DNA from: Micromonospora carbonacea
GTDB lineage: Bacteria > Actinomycetota > Actinomycetes > Mycobacteriales > Micromonosporaceae
Assembly: GCF_014205165.1 (NCBI RefSeq)
Contig: NZ_JACHMZ010000001.1
Location: 2,082,001-2,146,000 of the forward strand
Length of the DNA stretch: 64,000 nucleotides
Reading direction: 5' to 3'
Shown: in pieces, positions 9,742-18,344 of the stretch
Position numbering within the stretch: position 1 is the first letter of the stretch
How the letters are laid out: every line of letters begins with the position of its first letter
The notes under the pieces: generated by a model
The model's database searches: none
The model's input: the letters and a program-made list of their open reading frames with translations, nothing else
What the model was told of the DNA's origin: nothing
Program-made: the position numbers and the translations under genes

Positions 9742-10940
9742 TCGACGATCTGGACCTCGGTTTCGACGAGTCGGAACGGAGTGGCGACAAGGGCAAGCAC
9801 CGGCGCAGCTACGTGCGCAAGCGCAAGGGCGAGCCCTCCGGTGGCCGGGGCAAGACCGCCCTCGCCCTGCTGATGGCCTTCGTGCTGCTCGGCGTCATCG
9901 GCGGCGGGGCCTTCTACGGCTTCGACCGGGTGCAGAGCTACTTCGTCACCCCCGACTACGACGGGTCCGGCACGGGCGAGGTGACCGTCGAGATCAAGCA
10001 GGGCGCGCTGATCGCCGACATGGCCGTCGCGCTCTACGACGCCGGGGTGGTCAAGAGCGCCAAGGCGTTCATCGAGGCCGCCGAGGCCAACTCGCGCAGC
10101 AAGAACATCCAGCCCGGCACCTACAAGGTGCGCAAGCAGATGAGCGGCGAGCAGGCCCTGGTCATGCTGCTGGACCTGAAGAACAAGATCACCAACCAGG
10201 TCACCATCCCCGAGGGGCGCACCGCCAAGGGCGTCTACAAGCTGCTGTCGGAGAAGACCAAGATCCCGGTCAAGGAGTTCGAGGCCGCCGCGAAGGACCC
10301 GGAGGGGCTCGGCGTGCCGGACTGGTGGTTCAAGCGCACCGACGGCAAGCCGGCGAAGAAGTCGGTCGAGGGCTTCCTCTACCCGGACACCTACGAGATC
10401 CCGCCGAAGGCCACCGCCGAGATCCTGCTGACGACGATGGTGCAGAACTTCCTCACCGTCACCGGCGAGATGAAGTTCGCCGACCGGGTGCAGGAGGAGC
10501 GGGGCGGCATCAGCCCGTACGAGGCGCTGATCGTCGCGTCCCTCGCCCAGGCCGAGGCCGGCAACAAGGACGACCTCGGCAAGGTCGCCCGGGTGGCCTA
10601 CAACCGGGTGTACGGCGAGTTCCCGTGCAACTGCCTGGAGATGGACGTCACGGTCAACTACTACTTCGAGTCGATCGGCCAGGAGGGCAAGAAGTCGAAG
10701 GACATGACCGCGGCCGAGCTGGACAACCCGAAGAACCCCTACAACCGCAAGCTGAAGGGGATGATCCCCACCCCGATCAACAACCCGGGGAAGCAGGCGC
10801 TGGAGGGGGCGATGGACCCGCCCACCGGCAAGTGGCTCTACTTCGTGGCGATCGACAAGGAGGGGCACTCCGCCTTCGCCGAGACCTACGAGCAGCACCA
10901 GCGCAACGAGAACAAGGCCAGGGAGGCCGGGATCATCTGA
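9738..10940 (+). CDS. mltG: endolytic murein transglycosylase MltG
   Basis: It cleaves nascent peptidoglycan strands at the membrane. A basic cytoplasmic N-terminus (about 38 residues) precedes one membrane helix (about 39-60), a LysM-like region (VTVEIKQGALIADMAVALYDAGVV), and the YceG/MltG catalytic domain with IPEGRTAKGVY, EGFLYPDTYEIP, the SLAQAEAG segment that carries the expected catalytic Glu, and NPYNRKLKGMIPTPINNPG. The 400-aa length is normal for actinobacteria. It overlaps ruvX by 4 nt and its TGA overlaps the aroE ATG by 1 nt. Confidence 0.95.
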   Translation: MIDDLDLGFDESERSGDKGKHRRSYVRKRKGEPSGGRGKTALALLMAFVLLGVIGGGAFYGFDRVQSYFVTPDYDGSGTGEVTVEIKQGALIADMAVALYDAGVVKSAKAFIEAAEANSRSKNIQPGTYKVRKQMSGEQALVMLLDLKNKITNQVTIPEGRTAKGVYKLLSEKTKIPVKEFEAAAKDPEGLGVPDWWFKRTDGKPAKKSVEGFLYPDTYEIPPKATAEILLTTMVQNFLTVTGEMKFADRVQEERGGISPYEALIVASLAQAEAGNKDDLGKVARVAYNRVYGEFPCNCLEMDVTVNYYFESIGQEGKKSKDMTAAELDNPKNPYNRKLKGMIPTPINNPGKQALEGAMDPPTGKWLYFVAIDKEGHSAFAETYEQHQRNENKAREAGII

Positions 10941-11782
10941 TGACGACGCCACGGCGGGCGGCGGTGGTCGGCAAGCCGATCAGTCACTCCCTCTCCCCGG
11001 TGATCCACAACGCCGGCTACGCTGCCGCCGGCCTCGCCGGATGGTCGTACACCACGATCGAGTGTGCCGAGGCGGAGCTGGCGGCGATGGTCGGCGGCCT
11101 CGGCCCCGAGTGGGCCGGGCTGTCGGTGACCATGCCCTGCAAGGAGGCCACCCTCGCCCTCGCGGCCGAGGTGTCGCCCGTCGCCGCCGCGATGGGCGCG
11201 GCGAACACGCTGGTCCACCGCCCCGACGGCTCCTGGTACGCGGACAACACCGACGCCGCCGGCATGATCGAGCTGCTCGGCGCGGCCGGCGTGCCGCCGG
11301 GGGCCAGCTTCACCGTGCTCGGCGCGGGCGGCACCGCGCGGGCCGCCCTGGCCGCCGCCGCCCGCCTCGGCTCGGGCACGGTGACCGTGGTGGCCCGCCG
11401 CGCGTCGGCCATCGACGAGCTGCGCCCGGCCGCCGACGCGCTCGGCCTGCGGCTGGCCGGTGCCGACTGGGCCGACGCGGCCGGGCACACCGACGCCGAC
11501 GTGGTCGTCTCCACCGTCCCGAAGGGCGTCGCCGACCCGATCGCGGCGCAGGCCCGGTGGCGGCCCGGCGCGGTCTACTTCGACGCGTTGTACGACCCGT
11601 GGCCCACGCCCCTCGCCGCCTCGGCCGAGGCGGCCGGCTGCCGGGTGGTGTCCGGGCTGGACCTGCTGGTCGCCCAGGCGGTCGGCCAGTTCGAGCACTT
11701 CACCGGCGTCCGCGCCCCGGTCGCCGCGATGGCCGCCGCACTCTCGTCCGAGGTGGGCATCGAGATCCGCCCGACCCGCTAG
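10940..11782 (+). CDS. aroE: shikimate dehydrogenase
   Basis: It reduces 3-dehydroshikimate to shikimate with NADPH. The 280-aa protein has the substrate-binding start GKPISHSLSPVIHNAGY, the catalytic-region residues in VTMPCK, the NTDAAG motif, the nucleotide loop GAGGTARAA, and a C-terminal GLDLLVAQAVGQFEHFTG. ATG 10940 overlaps the mltG stop by one base. aroC follows aroE directly in many actinobacteria (from memory). Here a 4.7-kb accessory islet separates them. Confidence 0.96.
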   Translation: MTTPRRAAVVGKPISHSLSPVIHNAGYAAAGLAGWSYTTIECAEAELAAMVGGLGPEWAGLSVTMPCKEATLALAAEVSPVAAAMGAANTLVHRPDGSWYADNTDAAGMIELLGAAGVPPGASFTVLGAGGTARAALAAAARLGSGTVTVVARRASAIDELRPAADALGLRLAGADWADAAGHTDADVVVSTVPKGVADPIAAQARWRPGAVYFDALYDPWPTPLAASAEAAGCRVVSGLDLLVAQAVGQFEHFTGVRAPVAAMAAALSSEVGIEIRPTR

Positions 11783-11888
11783 CCCTCACCCCGGCCTGCT
11801 CCGCGCCCCGGCCCGCTCCGCTCCGCCCTGCCCCGGGCCGCCCTGCCCCGGCCGCCCCGCGCGGCGGCGCGGCCGGTTCAGCGCCGCC

Positions 11889-11942
11889 ATGTCGGCGACA
11901 TGGCGGTATCAGCGCCTACGGATACCGCTATCTTGCCGACAT
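11889..11942. repeat. large palindromic element, copy A
   Basis: The left arm ATGTCGGCGACATGGCGGTA(TC) at 11889-11910 and right arm at 11921-11942 are near-complementary around the spacer AGCGCCTACG. The left arm contains its own 13-bp palindrome ATGTCGGCGACAT. The same element occurs at 53032-53086. It lies 106 bp after the aroE stop, at the left edge of islet 1. Confidence 0.8.
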
Positions 11943-11950
11943 CCGCCGTC

Positions 11951-11979
11951 CACCGAGCGGACCGATGGTCCGCTCGGTG
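11951..11979 (+). terminator. strong hairpin, likely terminator of the alaS-aroE block
   Basis: A perfect 13-bp inverted repeat CACCGAGCGGACC / GGTCCGCTCGGTG surrounds a 3-nt loop. It is nine bases after palindrome copy A and about 170 nt after aroE. It could alternatively be an operator for the following gene. Confidence 0.5.
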
Positions 11980-12038
11980 TGCATCCGGGGGTCGGCCGGT
12001 GGCAGCGGTGGCGACATCGGGCGTTCGGGCGCGGTTCC

Positions 12039-12044
12039 TAGCGT
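12039..12044 (+). promoter_or_regulatory. candidate -10 box, leaderless
   Basis: TAGCGT ends 7 nt before ATG 12052, with no ribosome-binding sequence in between. This fits leaderless transcription of the phosphodiesterase gene. Confidence 0.45.
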
Positions 12045-12051
12045 GCGGGGC

Positions 12052-13917
12052 ATGTTGACCTTGAACCTGCGGCCGCGCCGGCCCGTGGCCGTGCTCGCGG
12101 CGCTCGCCACGACCGCCGGGCTGCTCGCCGCCGTGCCCGTCTCCGCCCCGGCCGCCGCGAAGCCCGGTGACGTCGTCGTCGCCGAGGACTTCTCCGCCGG
12201 CACGCTGCCCACCGGCTGGCGGGCCGTCGACGGCGAGTGGACGGTGCGCGACGGCCGGCTCCACGGCACCGCCACCAGCGGCACCAGGAAGATCACCTTC
12301 GGGCGGCACCTCACCGACTTCCGGTTCTCCGCGACCGTCCGCTTCGAGTCCGTCGCCGAGCCGACCCGGTGGACGGCGCTCGGCCTCGACGTGCCCGCCG
12401 ACGGGCGTACCCCGTGGTGGATCGCCACCATGCGCAGCGGCACCACGGCCGCGAACGGCCTGGAGTTCGCCCAGCTCACCACCGCCAACGCCTGGAACGT
12501 CACCAACACCGGCTCCGCGCCGTACGCCGCCGGCACGGGGCGGGACATGAAGGTCGCCGTGGAAGTGCACGGCAACCAGGCCCGCTGGTTCCTCGACGGC
12601 CGGCAGCTGCTGCGCACCAGCAGCCTCACCCGGTCCACCGACGGCGGGCAGGCCCTGATCGTCAACGGCGGCAGCGTCTCCTTCGACGACGTGCTGGTCA
12701 CCGAGCTGCCGCCGAACGGCTACCTGCGCCCGGCCGGCGCGCCGCTGACCGTCATCGCCCACCGGGGCGCGTCCGCCGCCGCCCCCGAGAACACCCTCGT
12801 CGCGCAGGAGATCGCCCGCCGCTCCGGCGCGGACTTCGTCGAGAACGACGTGCAGCCCAGCCGCGACGGGGTCCCGTTCGTGCTGCACGACGCCACCGTC
12901 GACCGCACCACCGACGGCTCGGGCGCGATCCGTACCCTCACCGCCGCCCAGCTCAAGGGGCTCGACGCCGGCTCCTGGTTCGCCCCGCAGTACGCCGGGG
13001 CCCGGCTGCCCACCCTCGCCGAGCAGCTCGCCGACCTGCGGTCCCGGGGCGGCAACCTGCTGCTGGAGATCAAGGGCGCGCACACCCGCGACGAGGTCGC
13101 CCGCATCGTCGAGGTGATCCGCGCCGAGAAGATGACGGCGCGCGTCTTCGTGCAGAGCTTCGAGGTCGACGCCCTGCGTCACACCCGGGAACTCGCCCCC
13201 GAGCTGCCGACGGGCCTGCTGCGCAGCGGCCTGGACGCCGACCCGGTCGCCGTGGCGCGGGAGCTGGGCGTCACGGCGTACAACCCGACGGGTACGGCGC
13301 TGCTGGCCCGGCCGTCGGTGGTCGCCGACCTGCACGCGGCCGGTGTCGCCGTCATGGCCTGGACGGTCGACTCGCCGGCCCAGTGGCAGCAGCTGGAGCG
13401 GATCGGCACCGACGGGATCATCACGAACCGGCCGGCGGAGCTGGCCGGCTGGAACGCCGCCGGTCAGCTCGGCGCGGCCGTCCCCACCGTGTCGATCGCC
13501 GCCCCGGCCGACGGCGTCGAGCTGGACCGGGCGCAGCGGCCGGTGCTCACCGTGCCGGCCACCGACGCCGACACCGTGACCGTCACCCTCGACGGGGCGG
13601 CGGTGCCGGCGGGCACGCCCCTCGACCTGACCGCGCTGGCGGCCGGCGCGCACAAGCTGCGCGCCGTGGCGACCGGCCCGAAGGGCACCGCCACCGCCGA
13701 GGCGACCTTCACCGTGGCGGTGACCCCGGCGGGCCTCGGTCACCTGGTGCTCACGTCCGGGGCGAAGGAACACGCCCTCACGGTGCTCACCAACCACCTG
13801 GTCAAGGGCCGGTACGCGGAGCTGGCCCGGTACGCCGACCAGCACGCCGGCCGCTTCCTGCCGGCGGCGAAGGCACGCGTCATCGCCGCCGACGCGCGCA
13901 CCCTGGCCACCCGCTAA
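12052..13917 (+). CDS. secreted glycerophosphodiester phosphodiesterase, multidomain
   Basis: It likely hydrolyses glycerophosphodiesters (or related phosphodiesters such as teichoic acid units) outside the cell. Signal peptide at about residues 1-36 (RPRRPVAVLAALATTAGLLAAVPVSAPAAA). A concanavalin/LamG-like beta domain spans about 40-220. The GDPD TIM-barrel domain (about 232-470) has IAHRGASAAAPENT, the metal/catalytic segment FVENDVQPSRDGVPFVLHD, LLLEIKG and MAWTVDSPAQW. An Ig-like domain (about 480-560) follows, then a helical tail (LTVLTNHLVKGRYAELARYADQHAGRF) like the FIMAH-type C-terminal domain. The 621-aa length is consistent. ATG 12052 is chosen for the signal peptide and the leaderless box. 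It belongs to an islet between aroE and aroC. Confidence 0.88.
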   Translation: MLTLNLRPRRPVAVLAALATTAGLLAAVPVSAPAAAKPGDVVVAEDFSAGTLPTGWRAVDGEWTVRDGRLHGTATSGTRKITFGRHLTDFRFSATVRFESVAEPTRWTALGLDVPADGRTPWWIATMRSGTTAANGLEFAQLTTANAWNVTNTGSAPYAAGTGRDMKVAVEVHGNQARWFLDGRQLLRTSSLTRSTDGGQALIVNGGSVSFDDVLVTELPPNGYLRPAGAPLTVIAHRGASAAAPENTLVAQEIARRSGADFVENDVQPSRDGVPFVLHDATVDRTTDGSGAIRTLTAAQLKGLDAGSWFAPQYAGARLPTLAEQLADLRSRGGNLLLEIKGAHTRDEVARIVEVIRAEKMTARVFVQSFEVDALRHTRELAPELPTGLLRSGLDADPVAVARELGVTAYNPTGTALLARPSVVADLHAAGVAVMAWTVDSPAQWQQLERIGTDGIITNRPAELAGWNAAGQLGAAVPTVSIAAPADGVELDRAQRPVLTVPATDADTVTVTLDGAAVPAGTPLDLTALAAGAHKLRAVATGPKGTATAEATFTVAVTPAGLGHLVLTSGAKEHALTVLTNHLVKGRYAELARYADQHAGRFLPAAKARVIAADARTLATR

Positions 13918-13942
13918 CCCGACCCCGCCCCGCCCTGGCTGT

Positions 13943-13998
13943 TGATCAAGAGGTTCGCGTCATCGTGAGGATCAACCTTGACGCTTTCCTCTTGATCA
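13943..13998. terminator. bidirectional hairpin between convergent genes
   Basis: Arms TGATCAAGAGG (13943-13953) and CCTCTTGATCA (13988-13998) pair perfectly over 11 bp. An inner GCGTCA/TGACGC stem extends it. It lies between the phosphodiesterase (+) and the HTH gene (-) and can terminate both. It also has the look of a dispersed Micromonosporaceae repeat. Confidence 0.7.
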
Positions 13999-14029
13999 CC
14001 GGGGCGGGGGCCGGGGTGGCGGCTGGGGC

Positions 14030-14770
14030 TTAATGCTGTGGGGCGGGCTTGCCGTCGGTCCACAAGGACTCGAAGTGCTCGACATACCGGTCGAAGGCTC
14101 CTCCGTCCTGGCACCGTCGCAGGTGCAGCGTCACGGAGTCCTGCCCGAGCCCCGCCCCGATGTGCGTGGCGACTATGGCCTCCTCGTCGAAGACCCACAC
14201 GGACATGGCGAGATGGCGAGCAGAGAAGCGGACCGGAATCACGGTGCCGACCTTGCTGAGTTCTGCCCGCGTCATCGAGATGCGAGTCGACAGTGTGAGC
14301 GGAGTCGCTTCGATCCTCTCCCGCTCGGCTGTGACCGGACTGTCCGGATCCCCGAGCAGGAACCGCAGGTCGGCCCCAGTGCTTGCCTTGGCTTCGAGCG
14401 TGGCGGAGACACTGGGCATCTCCAGCCAGAGGAAGTAGCTGGTGTATCCGCCGAACCACAGCCGGGAACTGGCGCGCCCGATGGCGTCACGGAACACCGA
14501 CCGGGGCAGGTCTGCGCGGCGTGGATAGATGCCGAGCAGTTCCCGGTCGCTTCCAACCTTCACGGCACGTCGGATCATCTCAGGCCACAGCACCCCCACA
14601 TCCTCGCCCAGCACCTCTGCTACGCGCACTCTGGAGCGAGGATGAGGGACGCGTCCCCGGCTGACCCATCTCTGCACGGTCTTCGCGTCCACATCGCACC
14701 TCTCGGCGAGGTCGGCGAAGGAGAGACCCGCTGCCACGATCGCAGCCTTTAGTGCATCGTTCCGCGCCAT
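14030..14770 (-). CDS. HTH transcriptional regulator with DUF5919-like C-terminal domain
   Basis: The N-terminal helix-turn-helix (about residues 8-55: LKAAIVAAGLSFADLAERCDVDAKTVQRWVSRGR) is of the XRE/Cro type. The rest (about 75-240) has FRDAIGRASSRLWFGGYTSYF, LRFLLGDPDSP, and an HLAMSVWVFDEEAIVATHIG segment, resembling the DUF5919 domain found on actinobacterial HTH proteins. The ligand is unknown. It is divergent from the small membrane protein/HTH pair at 15006-16336. Codon usage is less extreme in GC than the neighbouring core genes, which fits an accessory gene. Confidence 0.8.
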   Translation of the reverse strand: MARNDALKAAIVAAGLSFADLAERCDVDAKTVQRWVSRGRVPHPRSRVRVAEVLGEDVGVLWPEMIRRAVKVGSDRELLGIYPRRADLPRSVFRDAIGRASSRLWFGGYTSYFLWLEMPSVSATLEAKASTGADLRFLLGDPDSPVTAERERIEATPLTLSTRISMTRAELSKVGTVIPVRFSARHLAMSVWVFDEEAIVATHIGAGLGQDSVTLHLRRCQDGGAFDRYVEHFESLWTDGKPAPQH

Positions 14771-14962
14771 CGTGAACAGGGACCTTTCGTAGACGTCCCC
14801 TCATGGTCACACGTGAGCGGTTCCACCGTCCGTGACACGCTGGCAGCTTTCAGTGCATGTCATATTCGGTGCACCTGATACCGCTCGCTCCGCACCCGTC
14901 ACCGGTGGCGCGCCCCCGACACTGGCCCGGGCGAATGGAACGGATGGCAACCCCGGTACGGC

Positions 14963-14976
14963 CGACATGGCGATCC
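14963..14976 (+). promoter_or_regulatory. half-site resembling the palindromic element
   Basis: CGACATGGCGATCC resembles the inner half of the large palindromes (CGACATGGCGGTATC). It sits about 30 bp before the small membrane protein gene, in the 235-bp divergent region 14771-15005. It is a candidate operator by similarity and position only. Confidence 0.3.
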
Positions 14977-15005
14977 TTCGCCCCGCATGAAGGCGGCGGC
15001 TCTCA

Positions 15006-15152
15006 GTGATCTCCGATGCCGTGTCGATCGTTTTCGGTGGGGTGGTGCCGGGCTTCCTGCTCGGGTTGCTCGCGTTCCGGGTCAAGTCCCGTTGGTGCCC
15101 GCGCTGTGGTGAGTCCACCCTGGCCGTGCCGCCGGGGGAGCAGGACAGATGA
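15006..15152 (+). CDS. 48-aa membrane protein with CPRCG motif, coupled to HTH regulator
   Basis: GTG 15006 opens a 48-codon frame: a hydrophobic helix (IVFGGVVPGFLLGLLAF), then RVKSRWCPRCGESTLAV, then a charged tail. The CxxC could be half a zinc ribbon. Its TGA overlaps the ATG of the HTH gene by 4 nt (ATGA), a strong sign that it is translated. No function is recognised. It may be a membrane anchor or antagonist of the regulator. Confidence 0.6.
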   Translation: MISDAVSIVFGGVVPGFLLGLLAFRVKSRWCPRCGESTLAVPPGEQDR

Positions 15153-16336
15153 GGGGTCGCGGCGAGGTGCCGATCGGGCGGCGGATGGCGGAGCTGCGGG
15201 CGCGGCGGGGGATGAGTCAGCAGGTCTTCGCCGACCGGATCGGCAGGTCGAAGAGCTGGGTCGACAAGGTCGAGCGAGGCGTACGCACCCTCGACCGGCT
15301 CTCCGTCATCGAGACCGTCGCCGGGGCGCTGGGGGTCGCCCCGACCATCCTGCTCACCGACAAACCGCGCCGGGAAGGCGTCACCGACACCGAAGCAGCC
15401 GTGGAACGCATCCGCGCGGCGCTGGCCCGCCACGACCCACCCGACGCCGACGGCCCGCCCGTGCGACAGCTCGACGACCAGGCCGGATACGCCTGGGCCG
15501 CCTACCGCAAGGGCCACCATCCGCAGGTCCTGCGCGCGCTGCCCGACCTGCTCACCGCCACCCGGCAGGCCAACCACACCGGGACGGCGGCCGACCCGCT
15601 CGTCCGCGTCTACCGGCTCGCCGCCCAGACGCTGGTCAAGCTCGGCGAACCCCACCTCGGCCTGCTGGCCGCCGACCGCGCCATGATCGCCGCCACTGGA
15701 GATCCACACCGCACCGGCCTCGCCGCCGTCTCCCTCGCCCAGGCCCTGCGCGCCCTGCGCCGGGGACGCCTCGCGAAGGCTGCCGCGCTCAGCGCCGTAC
15801 ACCAGATCGACCTGACGCCGTCGCGTGCCGTTCTGCCGGACGGGCCGGGACTGACCGGGACCCTGTTGATCGAGGCCGCCCTCGCCGCCGCCACCTGTGG
15901 TGACGCCGCCACCGCCCACGGCCTCACCGAACGCGCCGTCGACCTCGCTGCCGCCCACGGCAACTGGCAGTACGACGGCGACGGCGTCGCCTTCGGCCCC
16001 GTCGCTGTCACCCTCGCCCGCGCCCTGGTCGCCACCCACCTCGGCGACCACCACCACGCCGTCACGCTCCACCGTCACGCCGCCAACGGCGAGGGCTGGC
16101 ACCGGCTTCCCGCCGAGCATCGCGCCGCCCACCTCGTCGACATCGCCCGCGCCCACCTCGACCTCGGTGACCCGGCGGCTGCCGGCCGTGCTCTCCTCAC
16201 CGCCGACCGCCTCGCCCCCGCCGAGACCCGCACCCGCCCTGCCGCCAGGGCCACCCTCACCACGATTCTTCGCACGGGCCCCACCTGGGCCGACGTCACC
16301 CGCCTGGCCGCCGTCCTCGGGCTGACCCGGCAGTAG
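15149..16336 (+). CDS. XRE-family HTH regulator with helical-repeat C-terminal domain, 395 aa
   Basis: HTH at about residues 8-65 (IGRRMAELRARRGMSQQVFADRIGRSKSWVDKVERGVRTLDRLSVIETVAGAL), then about 300 Ala/Leu-rich helical residues with TPR-like periodicity (RVYRLAAQTLVKLGEPHLGLLAADRAM, LPAEHRAAHLVDIARAHLDLGDPAAAGRALLTADRLAPAE). This architecture is common in Micromonospora and Streptomyces. Targets are unknown. It is coupled to the 48-aa membrane protein and is the intact paralogue of the broken gene at 53360-54370. Confidence 0.85.
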   Translation: MRGRGEVPIGRRMAELRARRGMSQQVFADRIGRSKSWVDKVERGVRTLDRLSVIETVAGALGVAPTILLTDKPRREGVTDTEAAVERIRAALARHDPPDADGPPVRQLDDQAGYAWAAYRKGHHPQVLRALPDLLTATRQANHTGTAADPLVRVYRLAAQTLVKLGEPHLGLLAADRAMIAATGDPHRTGLAAVSLAQALRALRRGRLAKAAALSAVHQIDLTPSRAVLPDGPGLTGTLLIEAALAAATCGDAATAHGLTERAVDLAAAHGNWQYDGDGVAFGPVAVTLARALVATHLGDHHHAVTLHRHAANGEGWHRLPAEHRAAHLVDIARAHLDLGDPAAAGRALLTADRLAPAETRTRPAARATLTTILRTGPTWADVTRLAAVLGLTRQ

Positions 16337-16490
16337 GCGCCAGACCTTAGACACCTACCGCCAGCCGCGGACAGTAAGCGTCCAGGATCTCGCCTGCTGC
16401 GGGGGCGTGGCGTGCGGGCGGCGCGTCCGTAGGGCGGGACGCGGTGGGCGGCCCGGTGGGACGTGACCCGGTCGTGACAGACTTGCCCAC

Positions 16491-17669
16491 GTGTTGCGCT
16501 GGTTGACTGCAGGTGAATCGCACGGTCCCGCCCTCGTCGCGATGCTGGAGGGCGTGCCCGCCGGGATCGAGGTGACCACCGGCGAGATCGCCGGTGAGCT
16601 GGCCCGTCGCCGGCTCGGCTACGGCCGGGGTGCCCGGATGGCCTTCGAGCAGGACGTCGTCGAGATCATCGGCGGGCTCCGGCACGGGGTCACCCTCGGC
16701 AGCCCCGTCGCCATCCGGGTCGGCAACTCCGAGTGGCCCAAGTGGCAGACGGTGATGGCCGCCGACCCGGTGGACCCCGACGAGCTGGCCCAGCAGGCCC
16801 GCAACGCGCCGCTGACCCGCCCGCGTCCGGGCCACGCCGATCTCGCCGGCATGCAGAAGTACGGCCACACCGACGCCCGGCCGATCCTGGAGCGGGCCAG
16901 CGCGCGGGAGACCGCCGCTCGGGTCGCCGTCGGCACCGTGGCGAAGGCCCTGGTGAAGCAGGCGCTCGGCATCGAGATCGTCTCGCACGTCGTGGAGCTG
17001 GGTCCGGTCGCCGCGAAGCCGGGGCTGCGCCCCACGCCGGAGGACGCCGAGCGGATCGACGCCGACCCGCTGCGCTGCCTCGACTCCGACGCGAGCGCCC
17101 GGATGGTCGCCGAGGTCGACGCCGCGAAGAAGGCCGCCGACACGCTGGGCGGCGTGGTCGAGGTGCTGGCGTACGGGGTGCCGCCGGGTCTGGGCAGCCA
17201 CGTGCAGTGGGACCGCAAGCTCGACGCCCGGCTCGCCACCGCGCTGATGTCGATCCAGGCGATCAAGGGCGTGGAGATCGGCGACGGCTGGTTGCAGGCC
17301 CGCTCCCGTGGCTCGGAGGCGCACGACGAGATCGTGCCGACCGCGACCGGGGTGCGCCGGGTGACCGACCGGGCCGGTGGCCTGGAGGGCGGCATCACCA
17401 CCGGCGAGCCGCTGCGGGTGAAGGCGGCGATGAAGCCGATCTCGTCGTTGAACCGGGCCCTGGCCACGGTCGACGTGACCACGGGAGAGCCGGCGACCGC
17501 CATCAACCAGCGGTCCGACGTGTGCGCCGTGCCGGCCGCCGCCGTGGTCGCCGAGGCGATGGTGGCGCTGGTGCTCGCCGAGGCCGCCGTGGAGAAGTTC
17601 GGCGGTGACTCGGTGGCCGAGATGCGCCGCAACCTGGCCGGCTACCTCGACTCCCTGGTGATCCGGTGA
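16491..17669 (+). CDS. aroC: chorismate synthase
   Basis: It makes chorismate from EPSP using reduced FMN. The 392-aa protein begins [25 protein letters not shown], has the signature blocks [59 protein letters not shown], and the C-terminal [21 protein letters not shown] 16491 gives the family N-terminus. It overlaps aroK by 4 nt (GTGA). The 154 bp upstream separate it from islet 1. I see no clear promoter match there. Confidence 0.98.
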   Translation: MLRWLTAGESHGPALVAMLEGVPAGIEVTTGEIAGELARRRLGYGRGARMAFEQDVVEIIGGLRHGVTLGSPVAIRVGNSEWPKWQTVMAADPVDPDELAQQARNAPLTRPRPGHADLAGMQKYGHTDARPILERASARETAARVAVGTVAKALVKQALGIEIVSHVVELGPVAAKPGLRPTPEDAERIDADPLRCLDSDASARMVAEVDAAKKAADTLGGVVEVLAYGVPPGLGSHVQWDRKLDARLATALMSIQAIKGVEIGDGWLQARSRGSEAHDEIVPTATGVRRVTDRAGGLEGGITTGEPLRVKAAMKPISSLNRALATVDVTTGEPATAINQRSDVCAVPAAAVVAEAMVALVLAEAAVEKFGGDSVAEMRRNLAGYLDSLVIR

Positions 17670-18241
17670 GCCCGACGCCGCCCGACGGCTCGGCGCTGCC
17701 TGGCGGCTCGGCGCTGCCCGGTGACCCGGTCGGCCGGACGCGGCCGGTGGTCGTCCTCGTCGGGTCGCCCGGCTCCGGGAAGACCACCGTCGGGGAGACC
17801 CTCGCCGCGCTGCTCGGGGTGGAGTTCCGCGACACCGACGCCGACATCGAGGCGATGGCCGGCAAGCCGATCCCGGAGATCTTCGTCGACGAGGGCGAGG
17901 ACCACTTCCGCGCCCTGGAGCGGGCCGCCACCGCCGCGGCGCTGACCTCCTGCGCCGGGGTGCTCGCCCTCGGCGGCGGTGCGGTGCTCGCCGAGGAGAA
18001 CCGCGCCGCCCTGGTCGGGCACACCGTGGTGCACCTGAGCGTCGAGCTGGCCGACGCGGTGAAGCGGGTCGGGCTGGGCGCCGGCCGTCCGCTGCTGGCG
18101 ATCAACCCGAGGGCGACGCTGAAGCACCTGATGGACCAGCGCCGCCCCCTCTATGCCGAGGTGGCGACCGCGACGGTGGTTACCGACGGGCGTGCGCCGG
18201 AGGAGATCGCCGCCGAGGTCGCCGCCCTGCTCAAGCCCTGA
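17666..18241 (+). CDS. aroK: shikimate kinase
   Basis: It phosphorylates shikimate at O3 with ATP. After a Gly/Pro/Leu-rich N-terminal extension (about 25 residues) come the P-loop [18 protein letters not shown] (substrate and Mg contacts), [21 protein letters not shown], and the lid arginines in GAGRPLL. The 191-aa length is slightly long because of the extension. It overlaps aroC by 4 nt. aroB is expected next, but a two-gene cassette on the opposite strand intervenes. Confidence 0.95.
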   Translation: MSPTPPDGSALPGGSALPGDPVGRTRPVVVLVGSPGSGKTTVGETLAALLGVEFRDTDADIEAMAGKPIPEIFVDEGEDHFRALERAATAAALTSCAGVLALGGGAVLAEENRAALVGHTVVHLSVELADAVKRVGLGAGRPLLAINPRATLKHLMDQRRPLYAEVATATVVTDGRAPEEIAAEVAALLKP

Positions 18242-18297
18242 CGCGCCCCGCTCCGGCCCCGCCGGTCGCGCTGCGCTGCGCCTGCCGCAGTGTTTGC

Positions 18298-18344
18298 AGG
18301 GGACCCTTCCTATGCCGAATGCGTTAACAAGGGGCCCTTCCTTA
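18298..18344 (+). repeat. 47-bp dispersed repeat R1 (MITE-like), left flank of cassette
   Basis: AGGGGACCCTTCCTATGCCG continues into a GCGTTAACAAGGGGCCCTTCCT block. It is a near copy in the same orientation of R2 at 19893-19939. The ends are imperfect inverted repeats (AGGAAGGG type) around a central GTTAAC. R1 supplies the last codons and stop of the CtaG-like gene on the minus strand. Confidence 0.8.

Noticed and set aside
11783..16490. Prophage or integrative element in islet 1
   Set aside because: No integrase, transposase, att repeat or phage structural gene was found, only regulators and a secreted enzyme.
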